From Isoetes taiwanensis (Eukaryota > Streptophyta > Lycopodiopsida > Isoetales > Isoetaceae), in the NCBI GenBank assembly GCA_021234155.1, contig JAJEKV010000071.1, positions 186,001 through 250,000 on the forward strand: a stretch of DNA of 64,000 nucleotides, read 5' to 3'. The translations under genes and the position numbers were made by a program. Each line of letters opens with the position of its first letter. Within the stretch, counting starts at the first letter, position 1. The notes beneath the pieces are model-generated. The model made no database searches. It saw only the letters and a program-made list of their open reading frames with translations, and was not told the DNA's origin. Shown here piece by piece: positions 9,440-19,627 of this stretch.

Positions 9440-10590
9440 GAACTTCTGGACAAGTGAAGAGATTATTAAAATTTATTAGTTGCCTTCTGTTAGAAACCAA
9501 TAAGATAAAAAACGCAATGGTAATAGTAATTTACTACTTGTAGATGTTGAGCTGCCTTACTATTTCCAAACCTAAATTCTAATACCCTACTCCTAAACCC
9601 AAACCGAAATCTCCATGTTGGACAATGATTTTATGTAATGATTTGGTTGGTCAAATGATGTTGGTTCACTCAATTGAAGTTGATGTAGTTTTCAAGTATC
9701 TTACGTACAAAAAGTATTCTAATCTACTAATATACAAGAACTACCATTGGGTGTTTATGGGAATGAGTAAGTGTCCCATACTCCTTGGACAATATCAATT
9801 CTCTATTATATTTGTTAACATTATTTAACATTTTGTGTAACATTGTGCATAGCATTGTTGTATTTTTATAAGATGAATGAAATGCTATAAGGCCCAGTTT
9901 CCACAAGGCCAAAAACGGCCTAGACTTGGAAGCCAGGTTGCACCAAAATCCGTTCCCATGCACTGACCCGACCTTGGCGCCTACGTGGCCCAATCGGAAG
10001 GGGGGCTACCGTTCTGGGCGACCCTGGCCAGGCTACTGCCGGTGACACGAGCATACATATTAATTCAATCGTTGTGAACAAAAGGACCCAATGATGACTT
10101 TGTAAAGACTTGCACTATGCTCTAAGTGCAAAAAAAGCTCATGCAAAGAGTGCCACTGTCAACATCTCCCATGTAACTTTAGGTCATGCTTCATGAATAA
10201 GCCCCAAAAATTGTTGTTCGAAGATTGTACGAAAGGCACATGCCTAATGCATATGCGCGCAAAGCATAAGCCTAAATGAAAAAAGCTTGCCTGCTTTTTT
10301 GAAAAACTAGATTTGAAATCTAAAGTGTTCCCCACTGAAACAGTTTTTGATATCCACTAGAATTGATGACATGGCTAAGGCAGCGCCAATCTTCATCAGT
10401 TAGATCAAGTTATAGTGTTGTTAGAAACAAAAGAAGATCTGAGGAGATCTGGAGCTATAGAACAAATGCAAAGCAGAAAAGTTTTGTACATTTGCAGAGA
10501 ACCTGAAAGGAAAAAGTCAATGAGAAGTCAAGTTGCAAGCAAGTAATATTCAATTCAGAATGTACATACATGACTTTCAGAAGGTCCTCC
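9440..10590. other. Non-coding stretch between LINE relic and HMGB gene
   Basis: No gene seen. It is mostly AT-rich, with a short GC-richer patch at about 9890-10,030. The last few hundred bases probably hold the 3' untranslated region of the HMGB gene on the - strand. Confidence 0.5.
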
Positions 10591-10597
10591 CTCTGCG

Positions 10598-11453
10598 TTA
10601 GTTCTGATTTTCTTCGGCTTCCTGGACAGTGAATTACTAGGTAAACATATTTTTCAGATTTAAAATATAAATAACAGAAATCTTACCTCTTCAGTTCCTC
10701 CATCATCGTTAATTTCAGACTTTGAATTATCAGGAGATGCCTCACCTTCCTGTATTTAGAAGAGCAGTAGTTAGCAGACAACCTTGTCCAAGGACATTGT
10801 ATATGAAAAGAAAAAACAAGCAAGTTAATTCATCAGAAAATGCTTACTTGTTTCTGCTTGTATGCTGCCAACGTTTTGTCATACTCTTCTTTCAACTCAG
10901 CTGCCTTCTGCACGAATAGCTGCTTTTCCTGTGTAGGATCCAAGCCAAAACTTAACAAATATTTCATTACACAGCAAGCAATGTCTAAAAAGGAACAAAA
11001 ACAACCTCTTCAGGCATTGCCTTCCACTTCTCTCCTCCTGCTTTTCCGACTTGGAAATGAATTTCATATTATAGACTATTTTTTAAATACCGATTCAATA
11101 GCACAGTATTTACCACTGTTATACCCTTCGCATTAGGATGCTCCGGCTTGTAGGTCTCTCTGAACTTTTGCCTGTTTCATCTTATATCAGAATCATCGTC
11201 TGGAATACATATGGGAAATATTATTTAAAGAACTCACAGAAAGACGAAAAATGCTGTCGGAGGCCTCTTGGGAAGGTTAGGATCCTTTGCTTTTCTGTCC
11301 TTCTTGCCATCCCTCTTCTTGACAGATAGATTCCTGGCAAATAGTAAGCCAATGTTAAGATAGGAGATAACTTCGAGAATGCGAGAAAGAATGAGAAAGT
11401 ACTTACGCATCAACCTTGTTAGAGCTTCTCCTTGTTCCATTCAGCCCCTTCAT
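10598..11453 (-). CDS. High-mobility-group box (HMGB) chromatin protein, seven exons
   Basis: Plant HMGB proteins bend DNA in the nucleus and help assemble chromatin and transcription complexes. Exons on the - strand are 11407-11453 (ATG at 11453), 11238-11333, 11114-11171, 11006-11049, 10848-10928, 10687-10749 and 10598-10621 (TAA). All have GT donors and AG acceptors. The product, about 137 residues, has a basic N-terminus. The box follows, with DPNLPKRPPTAFFVFL, KFRETYKPEHPNAKGITV, GKAGGEKWKAMPEE and EYDKTLAAYKQKQ. The tail is acidic (SKSEINDDGGTEEEAEENQ). This order and size are typical of plant HMGB. One oddity is that exon 4 as bounded by AG is 44 bp, one base short of keeping frame from exon 3. 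Either an unusual splice border is used, or there is a one-base deletion or sequence error. Confidence 0.85.
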
Positions 11454-12080
11454 GGTTTTGAATTCCTGAAAAAATCAAAACGACTAAATAGATCATCTGA
11501 CAATATCAACGCTACTTTTTAGCCGACATAGGCACAATTTTTTTCACAGATATATGCACACGCTGCTATTTGCGAAAAAGATTGACTGTGGATGGAGAAA
11601 TCGTGAAGAATGCAAACTAAACGTTTCTGCGCCCTAAAATCTAAGGAATCTTTTTCTAAATACATCAAGAAATAAGCAGGCATTACGGACGAAATGAAAT
11701 CTTGATGTAACAGTAATTTATATAATCTTGAAGAAGCAGTAAACCGGTTATGCGGATAAGAATATTAATGCAAGAATGCTATAAAATCTGTCTGCTAGGG
11801 CTGCTTCTTGCAGGATGATTTCAAATTTAGGAGCTCAGATGCGCACAAGCTAAATGCATATGAAATATATCATGTGCATAAGCATATATCTAGTGAAGCA
11901 AATCAAACTGCAAAAAGAAGTTCAAAAGATTAGAAAGAAAAAGAAAGAAACGCAAGAAACAAATGGAGCAACAAAAACTAACCGAGCAAATATTCCGAAG
12001 CGCTGTGTTGATCCGGTGAGAGAAATGGGCCTGTTATGCAGAAGGAGAGTGGAGGGAAAACGAAATAAAGCGTACAGATT
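11454..12080 (-). promoter_or_regulatory. Probable 5' untranslated exon and intron of the HMGB gene
   Basis: A TTTTTTCAG acceptor at 11466 lies just upstream of the HMGB start codon, so the ATG exon is preceded by an intron. A candidate donor, GCTCG-GTTAGT, lies near 11,982, which would put a short untranslated first exon at about 11,985-12,060. This is inference from splice signals only; no promoter element is certain. Confidence 0.35.
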
Positions 12081-12089
12081 ATTATAATA

Positions 12090-13540
12090 ATTACATAGAT
12101 ATTTGTAGTAAGAGAAAATTATGATACGAATACGATACACCTACACAGCAGCTTGATACGTGTAGGACCTATAAAAGTTAATTAAATTAATAATTAAGCA
12201 AAGGCACCTTTTAAGAATGTAAAGAATCAGGAAGTAATCGGGAAACTTTTTAAAGGTAGAGGATGCATGCCTATCAATCCTTAACCGGCAGCTCCTCGGC
12301 AATTTTAGATCCTAACCGTTGGATCAAGATCAGTGATTAGGCGTAATGTGTTGTCACAACCAGATAAACAGGCAGCGGCCTGTTTATCATGATAAACCGG
12401 CAACAAGAATGATAAATAAAAGCGCCGAGGCAACAACAATGATAAACCGAGCCACGAGAGGCGTGGCCCGAAGGGATCTCGTCCTTCAAATCGGCCTTCC
12501 AATCGGCTGCTTTGTGGCTCACACGCACGCCAGCCCAGCGAAGGATTTGAAGGATCAAACACCGCGTTTGTGGCTTACAAAAGAAAAGCTTACACAAGTC
12601 GGATGTGATTTCCTTAAGATAAAATACACACAAAAACAGGATTTTGAATGGAAGAAAAGGAAAACTTAAACTAGGAGAAGGCAATAAGCTAAAAGCACAA
12701 AAACTGAAAAATAGGCTCGGTGGTCTGCGGGCAAAGATGCCGAAACTCCAATAGCCGATTCGTGATAAGCTCCGGCAGCCCGATTTCTTAGCCCGATTCC
12801 TCTCAGGATCGAGGATTTCTTACCAGATTCCTCATTGATTTCCAATCGGCCTTCCAATTTTGTGGAAAAGATTCTCCTTCTGCATTCTCCTTCCAATCAG
12901 CCTTCCCTACTCCCTACTTTGTGCGGCTTGTGGAAGAATGGAAGAACATCTCTGTTTCGTGGATTGATTGCTTGTTGTGCCCTGCAAAATCTTGCTGCTG
13001 CAATGAATCAGAGGATTGAATCAGAGGCAAAATTGCCTCGGAGCTCCCGGGCTCGCCCATTTATTAGGCGTAATGGGCTCTCCTGGGGGTTTAACCCCTT
13101 CTTAACATCCTTGGCCTTGGCCTGAGCATTTATCTGTAGGTTTCAACTTTACATGTTATGTCGAGTAACAATTTCGGAGTTTGGCTTCTTGGCAGCAGAT
13201 GCTAGAGAAGAAAACAGGGCTGGCCTTCTAACTGTATTTTAGCCATGTTTTATGTGGTCCTACCATTTCGATCACAGCATACTTAGTTGTGCACCAACAA
13301 GGGAATAAAGTGGGGACTGCCAAGCTTAGCTATCGCGGCTAGTGCCAAATGCTTCGGCCAAAGATGTTAAAGCCGATAACGTCCTGCGCAAGGGCGTTGG
13401 GGCCAGTCAAAAGGACTTTCCTGGCCACATGGCCACTCGGCCATTTTTTTCCTGGGCCATAGCGCCCCTCCACAGGACGTTATCTAGCCCTTCCCAACAA
13501 AACAAGCTTCCCCTACTCCATTTCAAGGGCCAAGATAGTC
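12090..13540. other. Non-coding stretch with short repeats
   Basis: No gene recognised. Motifs of the type ATCGGCCTTCCAATCGGC recur around 12,480-12,900, and ATGATAAACCG-like words recur at 12,380-12,450. These look like decayed repeats. The open frames lack family features. Confidence 0.45.
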
Positions 13541-13562
13541 TTATCTAGATCGAGGGGTTCTC

Positions 13563-13985
13563 GAGATTCCAAATATACCTTCAAGTTTGCAAATATTCTA
13601 AACATACCCTTCAAATGAAGAGCATTTTTTGGAAATATGGTAATATAGTCTTTGTAGCTTCTCAAATTCTAAAGTTGTTCACGAACGTTATAGATTAAGA
13701 TAAAATATTTCCAACAAGATCAAATTCATCTAAATTCGAGTTGAAATTGTGTTGTCTTTTATAGCACCTTTTCAAAACATTGCAACTTGAAGATTCCAAC
13801 TCTGTTCTAGATGATTCTATTGCTGCTAGTTAGATCTCATTCTCATTTCATAAGTTTCATGAAAGGACCTTTTATATTCAATAGATCACAAAAAAGTTAT
13901 TACAATTTAAGCCAAATATCTTGTTTCTAGAAGTATTTTTGGAATTTTGGCAAACTTGGGGGGTATATTTGGAATTTCTCCACAA
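13563..13985. mobile_element. Fold-back/MITE-like element with long terminal inverted repeats
   Basis: The left end (ATTCCAAATATACC, CAAGTTTGC, then A/T-rich) is repeated in reverse complement at the right end (about 13,925-13,985). This gives imperfect inverted repeats of about 45-50 bp around 330 bp of AT-rich, non-coding DNA. A similar 17-bp stretch (CTAGAT(C/T)GAGGGGTTCT) lies outside both ends, near 13,546 and 14,009. It may be part of the repeat or of the target. Confidence 0.55.
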
Positions 13986-14159
13986 AAAAATCCCGAGATA
14001 GTTTTGCCTAGATTGAGGGGTTCTGGGAAATAAACTGGGATCCCTCGCATGTTCCCAATGACTCCATTTTTGCACCCCCGACCCCTCCCCCTCCCCATTT
14101 TCCCATACATGTTGTATGTCATGTACAACAGTCAATCTTAGTCATTGACCTCGTCAAGA

Positions 14160-14600
14160 ATTGCCGTCGTCCAATTCAACACCATCCTCCTATCCTTCGG
14201 GATCCCTGAGGACATCCCATCCATCAAGATCCCATCATGGAAGATTCCGGACCGCGAGATCACTATCATTCCAGCCAATGGGATCCCATCACTTATACCA
14301 CCTTCTGAGATCCCACCTTTGTATTATTCTTTCCATTGAGATCTCGTCACAGGTATCATGGATCACAGGACAACCAACGTGTTTCCATCTAGCGAGATCC
14401 TTCCAACCTAAGATGTTAGGCTATATCTAACAATTGCCAGCACTTTGTCAGAGCATCCCATCTACCGATCTTCTCAGTACATTGGATACCATCATAGGAG
14501 AGACCATCCTTTGGGAAACCTTTTTAAATCCATCGGTTGGGATCCCGACATGCTCATCCCATCTGAAGAGATTCCCTTCTTTGCAATCCTGATAGAGGAG
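14160..14600. repeat. Degenerate repeat rich in GAGATCCCATC
   Basis: The words GAGATCCCA, GGGATCCC and CATCCCATC recur about every 25-40 bases, many centred on the palindrome GGATCC. Open frames on both strands across it are a by-product of the repetition. I see no protein family. Confidence 0.5.
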
Positions 14601-14615
14601 ATCGCTATTGTGATA

Positions 14616-15655
14616 TTCGATGATATCCCACTTGTTAAATCTTTGGGCTAGAGAATGGAACAGCAAGAAGCACCATGTCAAGCGTATTTGCATATTGATT
14701 ATAAAAGATGCATCAGAATCAACGTTTGATAATTCTATGCACATAATGGATCACAAAAGTTTAAATAACTAATAGATAGATAGTATTTTAATGTCACGTC
14801 ACTAGGCAGCATTGCTTCTAAATAGACGATTGGGATACTTAAAGATACATATATTTACATGATTGTATAATGTGTGGAGGTTCGATGTTGTTTATTCAAT
14901 TTGGAAGAAGATGCCATAGGATTTTGTCATGGAATATTTTTTGCGGTTGCAGAGGTGGTTGAGCAAGGCGCTAAGATCCAGCAAAAAAGGGACTCTGATA
15001 CAGGAAGGAGAATACCTGTAATCATTGCATGCAAATATGTAGCTCAATCGGGATCAAGGCTGTTCATGCCTTTATTCCCAAATGAATCATGACGATCTCT
15101 AGGGTGTATATTGTTTGGGCATGTGACCTGATGAACTACAACTAGCGTTTCTTATCATATGGCATATGAACTTGGAGCAGCAACACAATAAGAGGACAAC
15201 AATCTCTTACTTTTTAAAAGGGGTCATGTCGATTGGAAACATGTAGAAGATTTAGATCATTCACGAGAATCAGACGTAGGTGTTAATGGGCATAATAACT
15301 AGTAATTGGTTGTCTTCACTGCAAGCAGTGATGAGTCAAATAAAACTTATGGCAGAATCATGACTAATTGGGTCTGTAGTAACTGGTGGAGTATGGTATT
15401 GGTTGGTTTTGTGAAGTGAATGATTTGTTGTTTTTCATCCATTAAGCACGATTTAATTAATTAGAGAATTTCGGAATTCTCGTTTAGCATGAAATAGGTT
15501 CTTGGTTGTCTATAAAACACCGTAAATGGTTGCAGCAGAGTAAAAGTTGATGTTTTTTCCGCTGTTTTTTTGGTCACAACCAGCGATGTATCCGACTTTG
15601 ACATGTATAAGGCTATCCCAAGCTCCTTTGTGAGTAAGAGCGGTCCACAAGAAAG
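14616..15655. other. Non-coding stretch with a LINE tail fragment
   Basis: No gene recognised. At 14,760-14,815 the reverse strand carries a GTGACATTAAAATACTATC tail with more TATC units, matching the LINE tail repeats at 8395-8615. It marks another, mostly lost, LINE copy. Confidence 0.45.
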
Positions 15656-15659
15656 AGTG

Positions 15660-15810
15660 AAAATACTCAGCAGGATCGCCACGGCGAAAATTTGAAGCTG
15701 CCTAGCTAGCCCATGGATGTAATATCACAAGTCCGTTAAGCTCTACACATGGATAAAAAGAAATGAAATTGATAATGAGAATCGCGGCGGCGAACATTTT
15801 GAGCTGTTAA
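15660..15810. repeat. Pair of related GC-rich motifs
   Basis: ATCGCCACGGCGAAAATTTGA (about 15,674) and ATCGCGGCGGCGAACATTTTG (about 15,782) are diverged copies roughly 108 bp apart. They resemble the GATCGC half-sites clustered at 19.6-21.5 kb and lie just past the 3' end of the reverse-strand ORF. Confidence 0.4.
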
Positions 15811-15990
15811 GGTACCCACATTCTGCCAATAATTCTAAGAAAGTGCTAGCAAATGTCGTGTCAAGGAAAGTTTAGACAAGAAACAAAACTCAAATAGTAA
15901 GAAAACTCAAAGATATGGAAAACTTCAAAGCATTGTAATTTATATTCCTCAAACATTTCAATGTACATTACTTTGCCATAGGGGCAGAAA

Positions 15991-16515
15991 TTAGTCCATC
16001 TGGGTTTCCGATACTGACTCAGGTACAACACCTATCTCAGCAGCTATCCTAGCTACATGTTCCTGGCCCCTTTGTATAACCTTTGCTGTGTCCATCTCAG
16101 TATAGCCTGTTACATCTAGGATTTCTACAGACATGGCCTGTGCAAGGACTTGGACATGTGGATCCGGTCCTTCAGTCTCAGTATCCATGGCGCTGCCTTC
16201 GACAGATGCGCCACTCTGCTCAGCACAGGCGATATCGGGTGCATGGAAGAGCTTGGATTTTTTCTTGGCTGGAACCTGATGCTCTTGTGTACCTGATGGC
16301 TCACCCTCTTGATCCGCATGGTCCACGTCCATGCCTATGTATTCGAAACTCGACCCGCCTGTCAAGAAAGGCATGTAGGCATCAAATTTTTTGTTTAAAG
16401 CCCCTAATTTTTGAAACACGGGCTCTAGCGCAATAATACCTTTCTCAGTAGCCTCCAGAAGTCTTTTCGTTTCCTGCATTCTTTCCTCATAGCTTTTCTC
16501 ATCCATTTGATCCAA
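15991..16515 (-). CDS. 174-residue ORF, probable C-terminal exon of the ParB/methyltransferase-like gene
   Basis: This is the longest clean frame of the 16-18.6 kb block. It begins MDQMDEKSYEERMQETKRLL, a predicted charged helix or coiled coil. A linker with acidic and Ser/Thr-rich segments follows. The end is a helical region (AQAMSVEILDVTGYTEM, then RGQEHVARIAAEIGVV). I recognise no domain. It is in the right order and strand to be the last exon of the gene that shows ParB-like and methyltransferase-like pieces upstream (16,520-18,600). Codon use looks like a real gene rather than chance. It could instead be a separate short gene, but I see no promoter evidence. Confidence 0.45.
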   Translation of the reverse strand: MDQMDEKSYEERMQETKRLLEATEKGIIALEPVFQKLGALNKKFDAYMPFLTGGSSFEYIGMDVDHADQEGEPSGTQEHQVPAKKKSKLFHAPDIACAEQSGASVEGSAMDTETEGPDPHVQVLAQAMSVEILDVTGYTEMDTAKVIQRGQEHVARIAAEIGVVPESVSETQMD

Positions 16516-16519
16516 GATT

Positions 16520-18600
16520 GTATCAATGTTAGATATATCTGTTCTCTGGGTAATGTTTAAATTGATCGGCGTCGGGGATCATTCCACGAGGCTCGCCTTA
16601 TCCTCTTCAACTGTCTCCCCAAATACTGTCCAACCCGGTTTTGAGCTTATCCGGAAAGCCCCTCGAAATTGGCATACTTTACCACGGCTTTCGAAAGCAA
16701 TACTTTTCTTTCCCCGCATTAAAGGCTGACCACGAGGCGATTACTGGCGAGAAGAAATCAAGAACACAACCATCCTTGGGCACAAGTTTGTCAACTAGGT
16801 AGTAAGCATATGATGTCTTCAAGCGGCGCACTTCAAAGCGTGGTCACCTTCCATTCAGACAAACTTGTACAGGGTTTACCCGGTGAAATAAAGTCCGCCA
16901 TTTTTTTCTTCATTTTCTCATCGGTATCTTCGTCACCAGCGGCGGGCATTGGTGGCAAGGCGTGTTCTTTGGTGCGTGCTCACTCACGTGTCAAAGCGAA
17001 GCTCCGACTCCGGCATTTATCGTTGACCACGAGTCGCTTCGTTAATGCACATATGGGTGATGTAATCTTGATATTCCTTCACGCTTTTCTTGTTTTACCC
17101 ATCCCGGCTCGTCATATGTACCTACTGAAATATGGGACCGCCTTGAATCGTTTTTTTTCGTACAAGCAATGCGGCAAGTTCACGGACCGCATCGAATCAC
17201 AAGGTGATAAATGTTAGCGAGTTGTCATCTTTGGATATTCTTGTGAAGAGTTCCATGTGTTTTTTTGCGTCCATATGCAGAGAATCCTCTAATGTCTATG
17301 AACACCATAGTTGCATTCTCGAGATCTTGGAGTGGATGTAGGAATCCCTTCCTTTGTTACAAAGATGTACAACATTTTCTTCTCCTTGATCTTGATAGCC
17401 TCTTGGGGTTTCAAAATCGATCTAATGGGTTCTAGAAATGCAGCGGGCAAATTACCCACAACATGTTCCTTATTATAATTGGCTTTCCATTACTCTATAT
17501 CCGAATCGGATATATCCGAATCCATTTTTGTTAAAGTGAGCGGGGAAATTCGAGAAAGCAATTCTTCCCAAAAAGTGTATTCTTTCTGAAGCAGCGTGGA
17601 GGCGTATGACAAAATCTCTTTCCGCATGAAGCTCAGGCTTCTAATATCAATGGCGCGCTGCTTGCAATCAAACCTGCCATGATATCCGCCTTGCACCTTA
17701 ATGTATGTCTTTCCTTCCAAAATCTCATCGAGAAGATGAGAAACCTCTGCATTAGACATGCCTCGAAGGTATCTTAACCAGGTTTTGTTGAAGAAGTCCT
17801 TCGAGGGCTTATCAGGAAAATCTCCACATATTTTTTTGTTGACCCATCTGTTGGCCACTTCCATTAACTTTCTGAACACCCGCTCCTCCATAAAAATAAA
17901 TTGCTTCTCGTCCTTTAGCTCCTTCACCTTCAACGTTGTGGTAGCTATCTCGTGGAAGTCCTACAAAACAAATGGTCAGGGAAATCGCGGCCGCAATGTC
18001 ATTGAGCTAAGATAATAAAAATACCTTCCATGCTGAGGTGGTGGCAGTACCAATGGGACCTTGAGGAGGACATCCATACGCTTTATGTTGATGCCGCAGC
18101 TGTTGAAGCTTCTCTAACAATGGCTCTCTATATACAGTGTTAGCGATGACTTCATTGCACTGAATGCTCAACTCAATATACTCTCTATCTGTCAAGTTTC
18201 CATTAAGCACTCTTGTTCTTCTCCTCGCGTAGGCTTTAGCAAACTCCAGCCGATGTTCCAGCTCTCCAACAACACCGCATAGCAATTGAGCTGCACATAT
18301 ACTGTGGTTACCAGATATTATCAAAATTTCTTGCCCTTCAAGTCAGCCTCGTACTCCCGTGATCTTTTTCCCAAATAATGTGCACTTGTAAGTTAGGAAG
18401 CCACAAACCGTAAATCATGAACAATAACAATCACACGGTAATGGGGTCGGTGGGGACAACATCTACCGGTGTGAGCACCCTCCGTGGGATACGTCTTGAA
18501 ACTCTTCACGAGTCCGCACATGGTCGTTTGCATTCGATCGTGAGGTTAGCGGTGAGCTGGCTCGCAATTAAATATGGAGACCTTCATAAACCCGGTTCAC
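16520..18600 (-). pseudogene. Decayed, spliced gene with ParB-like and DNA-methyltransferase-like segments
   Basis: Reading the - strand: after one frameshift, about 18,324-18,025 gives ILIISGNHSICAAQLL, like the GNHR-x-x-AA segment of ParB/sulfiredoxin-fold proteins. NLTDREYIELSIQCN follows, then ...TSAWK. A 64-bp GT..AG intron (17,961-18,024) joins in frame to DFHEIATTTLKVKELKDEK and on to 17,490. There one stop falls in frame and reading continues with AAFLEPIRSILKPQEAIKIK to about 17,350. A frame change then gives LENATMVFIDIRGFSAYG, possibly a decayed DPPW motif. Near 16,790 lies LVDKLVPKDGCVLDFFSPV, then AFNAGKEKYCF, which resembles motif I (VLDxFxGxG) of amino-methyltransferases. The glycines are lost. 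Homology calls are by eye. Weak coding traces on the same strand extend to about 19,200. ParB plus methyltransferase in one protein is known in phages and bacteria. Confidence 0.4.
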
Positions 18601-19627
18601 ACCAAGCAGATAGAACCGTTTGAATTGTTCAAGCTTACGTGCGGTTTGTTACGCCAATTTGCGTTCTTCCTCGAGATTGAATTTGAGTTCACCGGGCGTA
18701 GTTCAAGCAAGGGAAATGCTAATCTCTTGGACGATGAAACACACGAGGCGGAAGGGGGTGTGTGAACCGCTATCAGAAGTAGTGAGTTCTTGGGAGGTTG
18801 ATTGTGAACCGATATCTTGTTTGGGGCAGTAGTATCTTTTCGGCATAATAGGGGAACACAAATAGCCAAAGGCGAAAGGGATCTATAATAGCGAGAAGGT
18901 TGGGCGGTGGAAGCGAGGCTCCACGCATGGGGCTCTGGGCTGGGTAGAGTCCTCTGCTAAAGATACGAACTTCACATGCTTTTTCTTACGGCGAGCTCTT
19001 AACCGGTTAGTGTCCATTACGGAAGGCATCTTCTCATCTCGTTTAGCTTTCAATGCAATGCTTTGGGTGGTTTCTTATCCGTCGCGCAAACCTTTTATCA
19101 AGATGTCGAGAAGCCGGACAATATATCCCTATTGCCGGTTATTCGGACAGAGAGGCAGATTCATAGGTTTGCGGTTCCCGGTAGTATCCTTTCGCGACCG
19201 GTCGGAACATTCTTTCCAATTGGCGGCTTGTTTAACTTGCTTATTTTGTCATGAGCTTAGGGATCATAATTTGTCCATTTAAGGACGTACCCAATGAGCG
19301 CAGAATTTTGTGTGTCCTCCACGCTGCGCATATAATAGCGCCTTGGACATTGTTCTTTGTTCCTTCCCACATAGCAATTACAATTCCTATCTTTGTATGT
19401 CATTGGCTTTCTTGCCAGTCTTGAGGAACAAGCAGAGGTCTTTACGGCCGGTCGCCTTTTAGATGCGTGGAATTGCTTCGCAATTTCAATGCACCACTTC
19501 CTTTCATTGGAAGGTGTGATGATCTTAGTAGGCTCAACGCCCGGACCAAAACAAATCCGTGAGGCTGCAAGTAAGAGGTGTATCGGTATTCCCTAATGCA
19601 CACATTCTTCCATTAGTAAAGTCAGCA

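Noticed and set aside
16083-16436. 117-codon + strand frame
   Set aside because: Antisense of the 174-residue reverse-strand ORF, which has the better composition and helical pattern.
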